From assembly GCA_950071955.1 (NCBI GenBank), contig CATMOC010000005.1, positions 1 to 19,227 on the forward strand: DNA of 19,227 bases, given 5' to 3'. A program made the position numbers and the translations under genes. Positions 7,855-16,125 of this stretch are shown one piece after another. Below the pieces are notes generated by a model. That model was not told where the DNA came from, ran no database searches, and saw nothing but the letters and a program-made list of their open reading frames with translations. Origin of the DNA: an uncultured Mesorhizobium sp. (GTDB lineage Bacteria > Pseudomonadota > Alphaproteobacteria > Rhizobiales > Rhizobiaceae). Within the stretch, counting starts at the first letter, position 1. The number at the start of each line of letters is the position of its first letter.

Positions 7855-8571
7855 ATGAAATACGACTATATTTTCATACTGACCTACGGTCGATCCGGTT
7901 CCACGCTGCTGCAAGGAATACTCAATTCGATCGAAGGCGTTCAGTTGCGTGGCGAAAACAACGGCGCGTTGTTCGGGCTCATCAGAACCTATAAGGCCAC
8001 GCAAGGCGCGAAGCATGGCTTCGGCAAGAATAGCGACCAACCGTCGAATCCCTGGTACGGAGCGGCGGACATACGCGTCGACGCATTCGGAAAGGCACTG
8101 GCGAAGGCTTTCGTCGAGCACGTGCTGCGGCCCGACGATGGCACGAGGACGACGGGTTTCAAGGAGATCCGCTATTATCCACCGATGCTTTCCGACTCGG
8201 CTTTCGAAGAATGCGTGTTCTTCATGAGGCACTACTTCCCGAAGGCGGCCCTGATCGTGAATACTCGCGAGATCGAGGCGGTCGTGAGAAGCAGCAAGAT
8301 CGCCAGGCACGGGGTTCGCGAAGAGTCGATCCGCGCCTCGGATGCAAGGCTGCGGGCGTTTGCCGAACGCGGCCATCGCGACGTCTTCCATGTCCACTAT
8401 GACGACTACGTTCATGCGCCCGAACGGCTGGAAAGCCTCTTCGATTTCCTGGGCGCCCCATTCGACGTCGAGCAGTTGAAGGCAGTGATGGGGATCACGC
8501 ATTCGACGGTTGCGATGCCGCCCCGCGTGTCAGAACAAAAACTCGTCACTCCCGGAGATATCCAAAAATGA
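7855..8571 (+). CDS. Sulfotransferase family protein
   Basis: 238-residue PAPS-dependent sulfotransferase candidate. Residues 5-19 (YIFILTYGRSGSTLL) give the strand plus P-loop-like 5'-phosphosulfate loop (RSGST) of the family. AALIVNTREIEAVVRSSK (131-148) fits the 3'-phosphate-binding strand and helix, with Arg138 and Ser146/Ser147 in the expected places. FHVHYDDYVHAPERLESLFDFLG (178-200) matches the conserved C-terminal segment. It starts 12 bases after the glycosyltransferase stop, without a strong SD, and its stop overlaps the methyltransferase start, so it is likely translated with its neighbours. GC content of its first 200 bases is about 55%, lower than surrounding genes, hinting at separate ancestry. 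The acceptor is probably the glycan built by the upstream protein (inference). Confidence 0.82.
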   Translation: MKYDYIFILTYGRSGSTLLQGILNSIEGVQLRGENNGALFGLIRTYKATQGAKHGFGKNSDQPSNPWYGAADIRVDAFGKALAKAFVEHVLRPDDGTRTTGFKEIRYYPPMLSDSAFEECVFFMRHYFPKAALIVNTREIEAVVRSSKIARHGVREESIRASDARLRAFAERGHRDVFHVHYDDYVHAPERLESLFDFLGAPFDVEQLKAVMGITHSTVAMPPRVSEQKLVTPGDIQK

Positions 8572-9281
8572 CGGTTCTCGAGATCGCCGACAACGATTTT
8601 CTTTACCAGTACATCGCCAAACGGCGGGGACCGGAGGAGGGAAAGGAAGCCTATCTGCGGGGTGGCAAGAGCGATGCCGGATTGGTCGCGGCCGCGGCCA
8701 AGAGGCTGACCAAGCGCGACAAACTCAAGGTGCTCGAATTCGCCTCGGGTTACGGGCGCGTCACCCGATACCTCGTCGACATGATGCCGGGGTGCAGCAT
8801 CACCGCGTCCGACATTCACCCCGAAGCCTGCGACTTCATCCGTGATCGAATCGGCATCCAGGCACTGCGGTCGTCGACGAGCCCGGCGGAGCTGTCCGTG
8901 GGGAGCGGTTACGACTTCATCTGTGTCCTCTCGCTGTTTTCGCATCTGCCGAACCGAACCTTCGTCGAGTGGCTGACGACCCTCTATGGCCTGCTTGCGC
9001 CTGGTGGGGTGCTGATGTTCACGACGCATGGCGAAGTCTCGAAAAGGCTGTTCGTAGGCATCGATCTGGAAAAGGAGGAGAAGGGACCCGGATGGACCTA
9101 TCTTCGCCGATCGGACCAGACAGATCTCGATCTGAACGACTACGGCACGATGCTCGTCACACCCCGCTATGTTCTGGACGCGATTGAAAAGTGCCAGGGC
9201 GGTTTGCTCAAGTCCTTCGTATCCGGCACCTGGTTCGGCCATCAGGACGAATGGGCGGTCGAGAGACCCGCACCGAAGTGA
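8568..9281 (+). CDS. Class I SAM-dependent methyltransferase
   Basis: 237-residue Rossmann-fold methyltransferase. SAM motif I is VLEFASGYGRVTRYL (residues 55-69). The acidic residue ending strand 2 is Asp82 in ITASDIHPEA. The strand 4 motif is GYDFICVLSLFSHLP, and strand 5 is LLAPGGVLMFTTHG. The ATG overlaps the sulfotransferase stop (ATGA, 4 bases), a classic sign of translational coupling, and GGAG lies upstream at 8553-8556. Last gene of the cassette; the next gene is convergent. In this context a glycan O-methyltransferase or glycan-terminus methyltransferase is plausible, but the fold is shared by enzymes acting on many substrates. It could also act on a small molecule. Confidence 0.86.
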   Translation: MTVLEIADNDFLYQYIAKRRGPEEGKEAYLRGGKSDAGLVAAAAKRLTKRDKLKVLEFASGYGRVTRYLVDMMPGCSITASDIHPEACDFIRDRIGIQALRSSTSPAELSVGSGYDFICVLSLFSHLPNRTFVEWLTTLYGLLAPGGVLMFTTHGEVSKRLFVGIDLEKEEKGPGWTYLRRSDQTDLDLNDYGTMLVTPRYVLDAIEKCQGGLLKSFVSGTWFGHQDEWAVERPAPK

Positions 9282-9295
9282 TTCCGTTGTCGCCG

Positions 9296-9324
9296 CCGGT
9301 CTTCTGGCGAGATCGATAGACCGG
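9296..9324. terminator. Possible hairpin in the convergent gap after the methyltransferase
   Basis: CCGGTCT (9296-9302) and AGACCGG (9318-9324) form a perfect 7-base stem with a 15-base loop, 15 bases after the methyltransferase stop. A smaller stem, CGGGC/GCCCG (9356-9370), lies closer to the convergent carboxypeptidase gene. Neither has a T-run, so these are weak candidates for transcription ends. Confidence 0.3.
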
Positions 9325-9372
9325 AACCGCCAGGATTTTCGGGCACATCGCGGCGCGGGCCCTGAGCCCGGC

Positions 9373-10296
9373 TCACCGCCGCGACGCCTCGGGCAGGAAT
9401 CGCTCAACGAGCTGCGCCATCAGGGCGTCGCGGTCGCGGGCGGTTTTCTCGCCCATGACGACGGCAACCAGGCGCTTGCCGTCGCGGCTGACGGAGGTCG
9501 CGAGGTTGAAGCCGGAAGCGCGCGTGTAGCCGGTCTTGATGCCGTCGGCGCCTGCGACCATGTCGAGCACCTTGTTGTGGCCCTTAATCGTCCTGCCGCG
9601 GAATGCGAAGCCGCGCTGGCCGAAATAGCCGTACATGGAAGGGAAGTGCTGGCGCAGCGCGATGCCGAGGATCGCCATGTCCCGGGCGGTCGTGCGCTGC
9701 TCGCCGTCCGGAAGGCCGGAGGCGTTGCGGAACACGGTGTGGTTCATGCCGAGCTGCCGCGCCTTGGCGGTCATCATGCCCGCGAACCGGTCCTCGCTTC
9801 CGCCGAGATACTCGGCGACGGCGGTGGCGACGTCGTTGGCCGATTTGGTGGCCAGCGCCCGGATCGCCGTGTCGGCGTCCACCGACTGACCGGCCTTGAA
9901 ATAGAGCTTCGTGGGCGGCCGCGATGCCGCGTAGGCCGACACCGGGATCTGCGTCGAAGGCGTGACCCGCCCCTGCTGCATCGCCTCGAACAGCATGTAG
10001 AGCGTCATCATCTTGGTCAGCGAGGCGGGAATGCGCGGGGCGTCTGCGTCGACGGCGTGCAGGGTGCGGCCGCTGTTGGCGTCGATGACGATCGCGGCGT
10101 ATTTCGAGGACGTCGAGGTGGGCACGGGAGCGGAGGATGGGCGCAACACCTCCGACGTCGAGCAGGCGGCGAGTCCCGCGGCCACGAGCATGACAAGGCC
10201 CGAGCGCAGGAACCGGCAAAGCCGGTCCGTCGCCTTCGCACCCCCGCGATGCCAAATGTTGCCCGCGGACGATCCGACAAATGCTATCGACGACAT
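9373..10296 (-). CDS. D-alanyl-D-alanine carboxypeptidase (serine-type, lipoprotein)
   Basis: Low-molecular-mass penicillin-binding protein (S11 family) that trims the terminal D-Ala from peptidoglycan stem peptides. All three active-site motifs are visible, numbered from the ATG at 10296: SLTK (92-95), SAN (152-154) and KTG (254-256). The N-terminus has RSGLVMLVAAGLAAC, a lipobox ending at Cys45, so it is probably lipid-anchored rather than free in the periplasm. The 307-residue chain ends soon after the catalytic domain. It lacks the C-terminal beta-rich domain and amphipathic anchor helix of PBP5-type enzymes; the lipid may replace that anchor. Starts at 10335 (ATG) or 10344 (GTG) are also possible, and none has a convincing SD. 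It is transcribed toward the glycan cassette and divergently from the VOC-kdsA pair. Confidence 0.9.
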   Translation of the reverse strand: MSSIAFVGSSAGNIWHRGGAKATDRLCRFLRSGLVMLVAAGLAACSTSEVLRPSSAPVPTSTSSKYAAIVIDANSGRTLHAVDADAPRIPASLTKMMTLYMLFEAMQQGRVTPSTQIPVSAYAASRPPTKLYFKAGQSVDADTAIRALATKSANDVATAVAEYLGGSEDRFAGMMTAKARQLGMNHTVFRNASGLPDGEQRTTARDMAILGIALRQHFPSMYGYFGQRGFAFRGRTIKGHNKVLDMVAGADGIKTGYTRASGFNLATSVSRDGKRLVAVVMGEKTARDRDALMAQLVERFLPEASRR

Positions 10297-10494
10297 GGAG
10301 GCCGCACACCCACCCTTGTTTTCCCCGGGCCGCATCTGGAACACGGCCGCCTGTTTTCAAGCCTATTCGACAGGAATTCGATTGCAACCGCCGCATTAGC
10401 GTTCCCTGAAAACTTCCGCCCCGGGCGGGGAGGTTCGAAGGGCTACGGACGACGATCACGTCGCGTCCTTGCGCGGCGCGGCGTCTTGTTGCAC

Positions 10495-11376
10495 ATGGCG
10501 GCGATGTCGCTCCCGGATCGTCCACCGCTTTCGATCGATCATCTCGTCCTCCCGACGCAATCGCTCGCGACCGCGCGGGCGCGGCTGGAGGCGCTCGGCT
10601 TCACCGTCGCGCCGGAAGGAGTCCATCCGTTCGGCACGCGCAATGCCTGCGTCTATTTCGCGGACGGCACGTTTCTGGAGCCGCTGGAGCGGGGCGACGC
10701 GGCCCTTCGCGCCGACGCCGAGCGCGACGGCAACGTCTTCGTAACGCGCGACTCGCTGTTTCGGGAGCGCATCGGGCCGGAAGGCTTTTCGGCTCTGGTC
10801 TTCGCGACCGGGGATGCTGCGGCGGACCACCGACGGTTCCGTGATGCGGGGCTGTCGGCGGGCGACGTGCTGTTCTTCTCGCGGCCTTTCGTGGATGCGG
10901 AGGGCAGGAGCGACGTGGCCTCCTTCAGGCTTGCCTTCGCCGCGGCCGAAGAGGCCACCTCCTTCTTCTTCGCCTGCGAGCGCGTGAACGCGCCGTCGGT
11001 CGATCGTTCCCGCCTCCAAAGTCACCGGAACGGCGTCGTCCGGATCGCCGCCGTAACGATCGCGGCGACCGATCCCGCCTCCACTGTGGCTCTCGTCGCA
11101 GCCATCAGCGGTGCCGGTGCGGTCGAGGGTTCGGCGGGCGTTCGCCTCGACCTGCCCAATGCGAGGATCAATGTCGTCGCGAGTGCAAGGGAAGAGGCCG
11201 AATGCGGCCCGGGGGACTTCACCTTCGAAAGCGTGACATTTGCGGTTCGCGACCTTGCAGACACCCGAGCGCTGCTCGAGGATCGCGGGACCGTGTGGCA
11301 GAAGCGGAACGGCGGCCTTGCCGTGCAAAAAACGGCCGGGCAGGGCGCCGAATTCATTTTCGAGGAAAGCGTATGA
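10495..11376 (+). CDS. VOC superfamily (glyoxalase-like domain) protein
   Basis: 293-residue protein with a glyoxalase_3-like fold. Residues 13-64 read [36 protein letters not shown] and FLEPLE, the first VOC module, with His16 and Glu62 where metal ligands are expected. Further beta-alpha-beta segments start near 183 ([13 protein letters not shown]) and 243 ([23 protein letters not shown]). They lack the equivalent His and so appear non-catalytic. The open frame extends far upstream, but the pattern only starts at the two closely spaced ATGs 10495 and 10504; neither has a strong SD. Its stop overlaps the kdsA ATG by 4 bases, so the two are translationally coupled. Function is unknown; the pairing with kdsA suggests an envelope or metabolic link, which is only inference. 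Confidence 0.82.
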   Translation: MAAMSLPDRPPLSIDHLVLPTQSLATARARLEALGFTVAPEGVHPFGTRNACVYFADGTFLEPLERGDAALRADAERDGNVFVTRDSLFRERIGPEGFSALVFATGDAAADHRRFRDAGLSAGDVLFFSRPFVDAEGRSDVASFRLAFAAAEEATSFFFACERVNAPSVDRSRLQSHRNGVVRIAAVTIAATDPASTVALVAAISGAGAVEGSAGVRLDLPNARINVVASAREEAECGPGDFTFESVTFAVRDLADTRALLEDRGTVWQKRNGGLAVQKTAGQGAEFIFEESV

Positions 11377-12215
11377 CGTCTCCGAACAGGCTCGTGGCCG
11401 TGGGCAGCGCGGCATTCGGGAACGACCGGCCGCTGACGCTGATCGCCGGGCCGTGCCAGCTCGAATCGCGCCAGCACGCCTTCGACATGGCCGGTGCGCT
11501 CAAGGAGATCACCGAAAGGCTGGGGATCGGCTTCGTCTACAAGACGAGCTTCGACAAGGCGAACCGGACATCGCTTTCGGGACGGCGCGGCGCCGGCCTC
11601 GACGCGGCACTGCCCATCTTTTCCGACATCCGCTCTGAACTTGCGCTTCCCGTTCTGACCGACGTCCACACCGAGGAGCAGTGCGCCGTGGTCGCCGAGG
11701 TCGTGGACATCCTCCAGATCCCGGCGTTCCTGTGCCGGCAGACCGATCTGCTCGTGGCCGCCGCCAGGACTGGTAAGGTCGTAAACGTGAAGAAGGGGCA
11801 GTTCCTCGCTCCATGGGACATGAAGAACGTCGTCGTGAAGATCACCGATTCCGGCAATCCGAACGTGCTCGTCACCGAACGCGGCGTTTCCTTCGGATAC
11901 AACACGCTGGTTTCCGACATGCGCGCCCTGCCGGTGATGGCCGAGATCGGCGCGCCGGTGATCTTCGACGCGACCCACTCCGTCCAGCAGCCGGGCGGGC
12001 AGGGCGGTTCGTCGGGCGGCGAGCGGCGGTTCGTCGAGACCCTGGCACGGGCGGCGGTCGCGGTCGGCGTGGCGGGCGTCTTCATCGAGACCCACCAGGA
12101 TCCCGACAACGCGCCCTCGGACGGTCCGAACATGGTGCCGCTCGCCGATATGCCGGCCTTGCTGGAGAGGCTCATGGCCTTCGACCGGCTCTCCAAGCGA
12201 AGCGATCGGCCGTAA
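11373..12215 (+). CDS. kdsA: 3-deoxy-8-phosphooctulonate synthase (Kdo-8-phosphate synthase)
   Basis: Cytosolic enzyme joining phosphoenolpyruvate and D-arabinose 5-phosphate to give Kdo-8-phosphate, the committed step to the Kdo of lipopolysaccharide. At 280 residues it has the normal TIM-barrel length. Hallmarks: [11 protein letters not shown] (23-33), [12 protein letters not shown] (56-67), LTDVHTEEQ (95-103), [14 protein letters not shown] (114-127), [14 protein letters not shown] (137-150) and [17 protein letters not shown] (237-253). Cys28, His202, Glu239 and Asp250 match the four metal ligands of the metal-dependent class; the E. coli-type non-metal class has Asn in place of that Cys. 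The start overlaps the upstream stop (ATGA) with GAGGAAA just before it; an earlier in-frame start at 11202 is rejected. In many Rhizobiales kdsA lies near eno, as here. Confidence 0.97.
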   Translation: MTSPNRLVAVGSAAFGNDRPLTLIAGPCQLESRQHAFDMAGALKEITERLGIGFVYKTSFDKANRTSLSGRRGAGLDAALPIFSDIRSELALPVLTDVHTEEQCAVVAEVVDILQIPAFLCRQTDLLVAAARTGKVVNVKKGQFLAPWDMKNVVVKITDSGNPNVLVTERGVSFGYNTLVSDMRALPVMAEIGAPVIFDATHSVQQPGGQGGSSGGERRFVETLARAAVAVGVAGVFIETHQDPDNAPSDGPNMVPLADMPALLERLMAFDRLSKRSDRP

Positions 12216-12317
12216 GCAGAGGGAATCCGGAAGAACGCTTTCCTATGGACTAGGTGGAACCTTCGCGTCGCGCGCCTCATTAATCCGCCGACAATCCCGC
12301 ACACAGGAGCGACGGAC

Positions 12318-12680
12318 ATGACGACGCCTTCCGGCCATACGACTGCGATCACCGCCTCGAAGGTGCTGGGCACCAACGTCTACAACACCGCGGGCCAGAA
12401 AATCGGCGAGATCAAGGACATCGTGCTCGACAAGATGTCCAACCGGATCATGTTCGCCGTCATCGGGTTCGGCGGATTTCTCACGATCGGCGAGAAGTAT
12501 CACGCAATTCCCTGGTCCTCGCTCGACTACGAGGCGTCGGAGGGCGGTTATGTCGTGCCGTTTTCGCGGCAGCAGCTGGAGACCGCGCCGTCCTATTCGA
12601 TCAGCGATCTGACTGCCAGCGACGGGACCGCCGCACGCAACGAATCCTACGACTACTACAAGGTCGAACCCTACTGGTGA
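12318..12680 (+). CDS. PRC-barrel domain-containing protein
   Basis: 120-residue small protein. Residues 11-75 form a PRC-barrel: ASKVLGTNVYNTAGQKIGEI, then KDIVLDKMSNRIMFAVIGFG, and a third stretch GEKYHAIPWSSLDY. This is the small beta-barrel also found in RimM and in photosynthetic reaction-centre H subunits. No signal peptide or membrane segment. The tail (about 90-120) is polar and tyrosine-rich, ending NESYDYYKVEPYW. A strong SD (AGGAG, 12305-12309) sits 8 bases before ATG and a strong terminator follows, so it is its own short unit downstream of kdsA with a 102-base gap. Stand-alone PRC-barrel proteins are abundant in Rhizobiales and often stress-linked; the specific role is unknown. 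Confidence 0.9.
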   Translation: MTTPSGHTTAITASKVLGTNVYNTAGQKIGEIKDIVLDKMSNRIMFAVIGFGGFLTIGEKYHAIPWSSLDYEASEGGYVVPFSRQQLETAPSYSISDLTASDGTAARNESYDYYKVEPYW

Positions 12681-12702
12681 TCGGCGCGAGCCGGGACAGC
12701 CG

Positions 12703-12738
12703 AGGCGGAGGCGCAGGGATGCGCCTCCGCCTTTTTTT
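12703..12738 (+). terminator. Rho-independent terminator after the PRC-barrel gene
   Basis: AGGCGGAGGCGCA (12703-12715) and TGCGCCTCCGCCT (12720-12732) form a perfect 13-base stem with a GGGA loop, followed by a run of seven T (12732-12738). It lies 22 bases after the stop codon. It ends just before the stop of the convergent small lipoprotein gene, so on the minus strand the same stem has only a weak tail. Confidence 0.92.
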
Positions 12739-12745
12739 CATGGCC

Positions 12746-12862
12746 TTAACGGGCGTCAGGCAAGATCAGGACCGCCTGCTGCTGCGGCGTGACGGGGTCG
12801 CAGGACGTGAGCAGTGCCGCGGCGAAGAAGAACAGGCAGACGATGCCCGCGAGATCGGTCAT
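12746..12862 (-). CDS. Small (38-residue) putative lipoprotein
   Basis: The minus strand reads ATG at 12862, a hydrophobic stretch (LAGIVCLFFFAAALLTSC, residues 4-21) and a polar tail (DPVTPQQQAVLILPDAR), ending TAA at 12746. LTSC fits a lipobox with Cys21 as the lipidated residue, leaving a mature peptide of about 18 residues. The N-region lacks the usual Lys/Arg (MTDL), which is unusual. A good SD, AAGGGAG (complement of 12870-12876), is 7 bases upstream. The same frame stays open upstream to about 13147, but this start is the one with both SD and signal-like sequence. It is convergent with the PRC-barrel gene and divergent from the oxygenase. Not recognised as a known family; a non-lipidated single-span peptide is the alternative. 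Confidence 0.55.
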   Translation of the reverse strand: MTDLAGIVCLFFFAAALLTSCDPVTPQQQAVLILPDAR

Positions 12863-12935
12863 GGCGAAACTCCCTTCCGTCTCGCCCCACGCGCCTGCAG
12901 AGATTAGCTGAATCGCGCCGCAAGGACAGCGTCCG

Positions 12936-12962
12936 AGAATAAACATTCTAAACCGAAGGTTT
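12936..12962. promoter_or_regulatory. Two abutting short inverted repeats in a divergent promoter region (operator candidate)
   Basis: AGAAT-AAAC-ATTCT (12936-12949) is followed directly by AAACC-GAA-GGTTT (12950-12962), an AT-rich island in GC-rich DNA. It lies between the small lipoprotein (start 12862) and the oxygenase (start 13016). The right side, ATTCTAAA, resembles one half of the Irr/ICE iron-control motif of Rhizobiales (TTTAGAA...TTCTAAA), but the left half matches only AGAA. A regulator site is an inference. Confidence 0.35.
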
Positions 12963-13015
12963 CGACATGTGAATCGTTTGGAGGTAATTTCCCGCGACCC
13001 CTGCGAGGACCACCG

Positions 13016-14005
13016 ATGCGCGATTCCGCTTTCCCGATCTTCGATCTGTCGCGTTTCGAGGCGGCGGAGATGGCGGAAAAGGCACGGCTCGGCGCAGCGG
13101 TCGACGCAATCTGCCGGTCGACGGGGTTTCTGGCCGTCGGCGGACACGGCGTACCGCAGGAGGTGATCGACCGCGCCTGGTTCGCCGCGCGTGATTTCTT
13201 CGATCTTCCGGCCGAACGGAAGCAGAAGGCGCGGGCTCCCTATCCCGGTTATCCGTACGGCTACCTCGGCCCGAACTCGGAAGCGCTGGCCCAGTCGAAG
13301 GGGGAGGATACGCCTCCCGATCTCAAGGAGAGCTTCAACGGCGGCCCGCTCGAAGTGCCAGATGGGCTGGACGATCCGGAGGCACTGGCGTTCTGCTACG
13401 CGCCGACGATCTGGCCGGAAGCGCCCGTCGGGTTCCGCAATGCCTGGGAGGCGTACTACCGGGCGATGGAGGATCTGGCGGCGCGCATCATGCGGGTCTT
13501 CGCCGTCGCGCTAAAGCTCGACGAGGATTTCTTCACGCCGACCATCGACAAGCCGATCAGCGCCCTGCGGGCATTGAACTACCCGCATCAGCCGGTTCCG
13601 CCGATGCCGGGGCAGCTGCGGGCCGGCGCCCATACGGACTACGGCAGCCTCACCATCCTCTTGCCGCAGGCCGGGTCCGGCGGGCTCGAGATCTTCACGC
13701 CCGAGAAAGCCTGGCGTCCGGTGCCCCCAATTCCGGGCGCATTCGTCATCAACATCGGAGACCTGATGGCGCTGTGGACGAACGACCGCTGGGTCTCGAC
13801 GCTCCACCGGGTCGTGAACCCGGAGCCGGCGGCGGGAGTGTCCACCCGCCGTCAGTCCTTCGCCTTCTTCCACCAGCCGAACTGGCATCAGGAGATTGCG
13901 TGCATCCCGTCCTGCCTGGCGCCCGGCGAACAGCCGAAACACGCGCCGGTCAGATCGGGCCCGTATCTGATGGGAAAGTTCCGCTCCACGGTGAAAGCCG
14001 CCTGA
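13016..14005 (+). CDS. 2-oxoglutarate/Fe(II)-dependent oxygenase, isopenicillin N synthase-like
   Basis: 329-residue cytosolic dioxygenase. The N-terminal non-haem DIOX_N region is at 5-125: FPIFDLSRF, GFLAVGGHGVP and ARDFFDLPAERKQKA. The 2OG-Fe(II) core at about 180-290 shows HTDYGSLTIL with His206 and Asp208 and STLHRVVNP with His264, the iron triad. RRQSFAFF has Arg279 and Ser281, which bind the 2-oxoglutarate carboxylate. Members of this family hydroxylate, desaturate or cyclise small molecules; the bacterial stand-alone type usually has no assigned substrate. GAGGA (13005-13009) lies 6 bases before ATG. It stands alone, divergent from the small lipoprotein and convergent with the coiled-coil lipoprotein. 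It is not an isopenicillin synthase in function as far as context shows: no beta-lactam genes are present. Confidence 0.9.
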   Translation: MRDSAFPIFDLSRFEAAEMAEKARLGAAVDAICRSTGFLAVGGHGVPQEVIDRAWFAARDFFDLPAERKQKARAPYPGYPYGYLGPNSEALAQSKGEDTPPDLKESFNGGPLEVPDGLDDPEALAFCYAPTIWPEAPVGFRNAWEAYYRAMEDLAARIMRVFAVALKLDEDFFTPTIDKPISALRALNYPHQPVPPMPGQLRAGAHTDYGSLTILLPQAGSGGLEIFTPEKAWRPVPPIPGAFVINIGDLMALWTNDRWVSTLHRVVNPEPAAGVSTRRQSFAFFHQPNWHQEIACIPSCLAPGEQPKHAPVRSGPYLMGKFRSTVKAA

Positions 14006-14107
14006 GCGACTTCCCCCAACCGCAGGCGTGTCGCGGGAGGGGACGCGGGCATGGAATCTTTGATGGAAGTGGCGGCGGCGACCCGACGGGCCGCGATCGC
14101 CGCCGAA

Positions 14108-14542
14108 TCACTCGGTGGCGGCGGGCGTCGCCTCGAGCTTGTCGCGCGCCGTAGTATAGGCCACGCGCTGCTCGCGGTAGCGGTCGCGCAGCGCGTCGAG
14201 CTCGGCCCGCAGTGCGGTCAGCCTGGTCTGGTCGCCTGCGGCTTCCGCCTTGGCGATCTCGTCCTGCTTGTCTCTCAAGGCCTGGTCGGCCTCGCTGTAG
14301 GCGCGGCGCAGTTCGCGCACCTCGGCAAGCGCGGCTTCCCGCGTCGCGTCGGTCTGATCGGCCTTCTTCAGCACCGGCACGGCCGGCTCTGCCGCCACGG
14401 GGGCAGCGGCGGGCGCCTCCTTGATCACGGCGTCGGTCGAAACGGCTTCGGTGCCCGACGCTTTCTGCTGCGCGTCGTCGTCCGAACAACCGGCGAGCGT
14501 CAGCCCCGCGAACACGGCAAGAAGGATGAGTTGTCGCGTCAA
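14108..14542 (-). CDS. Coiled-coil lipoprotein of unknown function (TTG start)
   Basis: 144 residues. A lipoprotein signal is clear: MTRQLILLAVFAGLTLAGCS with lipobox LAGC and lipidated Cys19. Asp at +2 to +4 after CS (CSDDD) is a composition sometimes linked to inner-membrane retention in enterobacteria, but that rule is unsafe here. An Ala/Pro/Glu linker (about 25-60) is followed by a charged helical region (about 66-135) with heptad-like spacing (EVRELRRAYSEADQALRDKQ), likely a coiled coil. The start codon is TTG, supported by AGGAG 7 bases upstream. It is transcribed away from eno, with which it shares a 248-base divergent region. I do not recognise a named family. Confidence 0.82.
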   Translation of the reverse strand: MTRQLILLAVFAGLTLAGCSDDDAQQKASGTEAVSTDAVIKEAPAAAPVAAEPAVPVLKKADQTDATREAALAEVRELRRAYSEADQALRDKQDEIAKAEAAGDQTRLTALRAELDALRDRYREQRVAYTTARDKLEATPAATE

Positions 14543-14549
14543 TGTCTGG

Positions 14550-14554
14550 CTCCT
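14550..14554 (-). promoter_or_regulatory. Ribosome binding site supporting the TTG start of the coiled-coil lipoprotein
   Basis: The complement reads AGGAG, 7 bases before TTG at 14542. No in-frame ATG gives an intact signal peptide, so this site decides the start. Confidence 0.65.
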
Positions 14555-14604
14555 GGCTGATGGGGAAAAAGGCTGGATATGGCCGCTTCCTGTCAGAAAA
14601 ATGA

Positions 14605-16065
<1,461 letters not shown>

Positions 16066-16100
16066 TCGCGTAACCGCCCGTTAAGCACGATCGAGCAATA

Positions 16101-16123
16101 AGGGGGCAAAGGATTTGCGCCCT
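16101..16123 (+). promoter_or_regulatory. Hairpin over the ftsB translation start region
   Basis: AGGGGGCAAA (16101-16110) pairs with TTTGCGCCCT (16114-16123) over ten positions with one mismatch and a GGA loop. It ends 2 bases before the ftsB ATG. The only SD-like sequence, AAAGGA (16108-16113), lies in the stem top and loop, 12 bases from ATG. It may tune ftsB translation relative to abundant eno message, or simply be the end of eno transcripts (no T-run). The function is inferred. Confidence 0.4.
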
Positions 16124-16125
16124 CC

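Noticed and set aside
10353..10413. Inverted repeat GTTTTCA ... TGAAAAC in the divergent region before the carboxypeptidase and VOC genes
   Set aside because: Only 7 bases with a 47-base gap; a chance pair is likely.
9169..10494. Long open plus-strand frame running into the VOC gene
   Set aside because: It is antisense to a carboxypeptidase with all active-site motifs, and its composition is arginine-rich shadow sequence; VOC homology begins only near 10495.
12863..13147. Upstream extension of the small lipoprotein frame
   Set aside because: It overlaps the oxygenase N-terminus on the other strand and has no SD or homology; the SD-supported ATG at 12862 is preferred.
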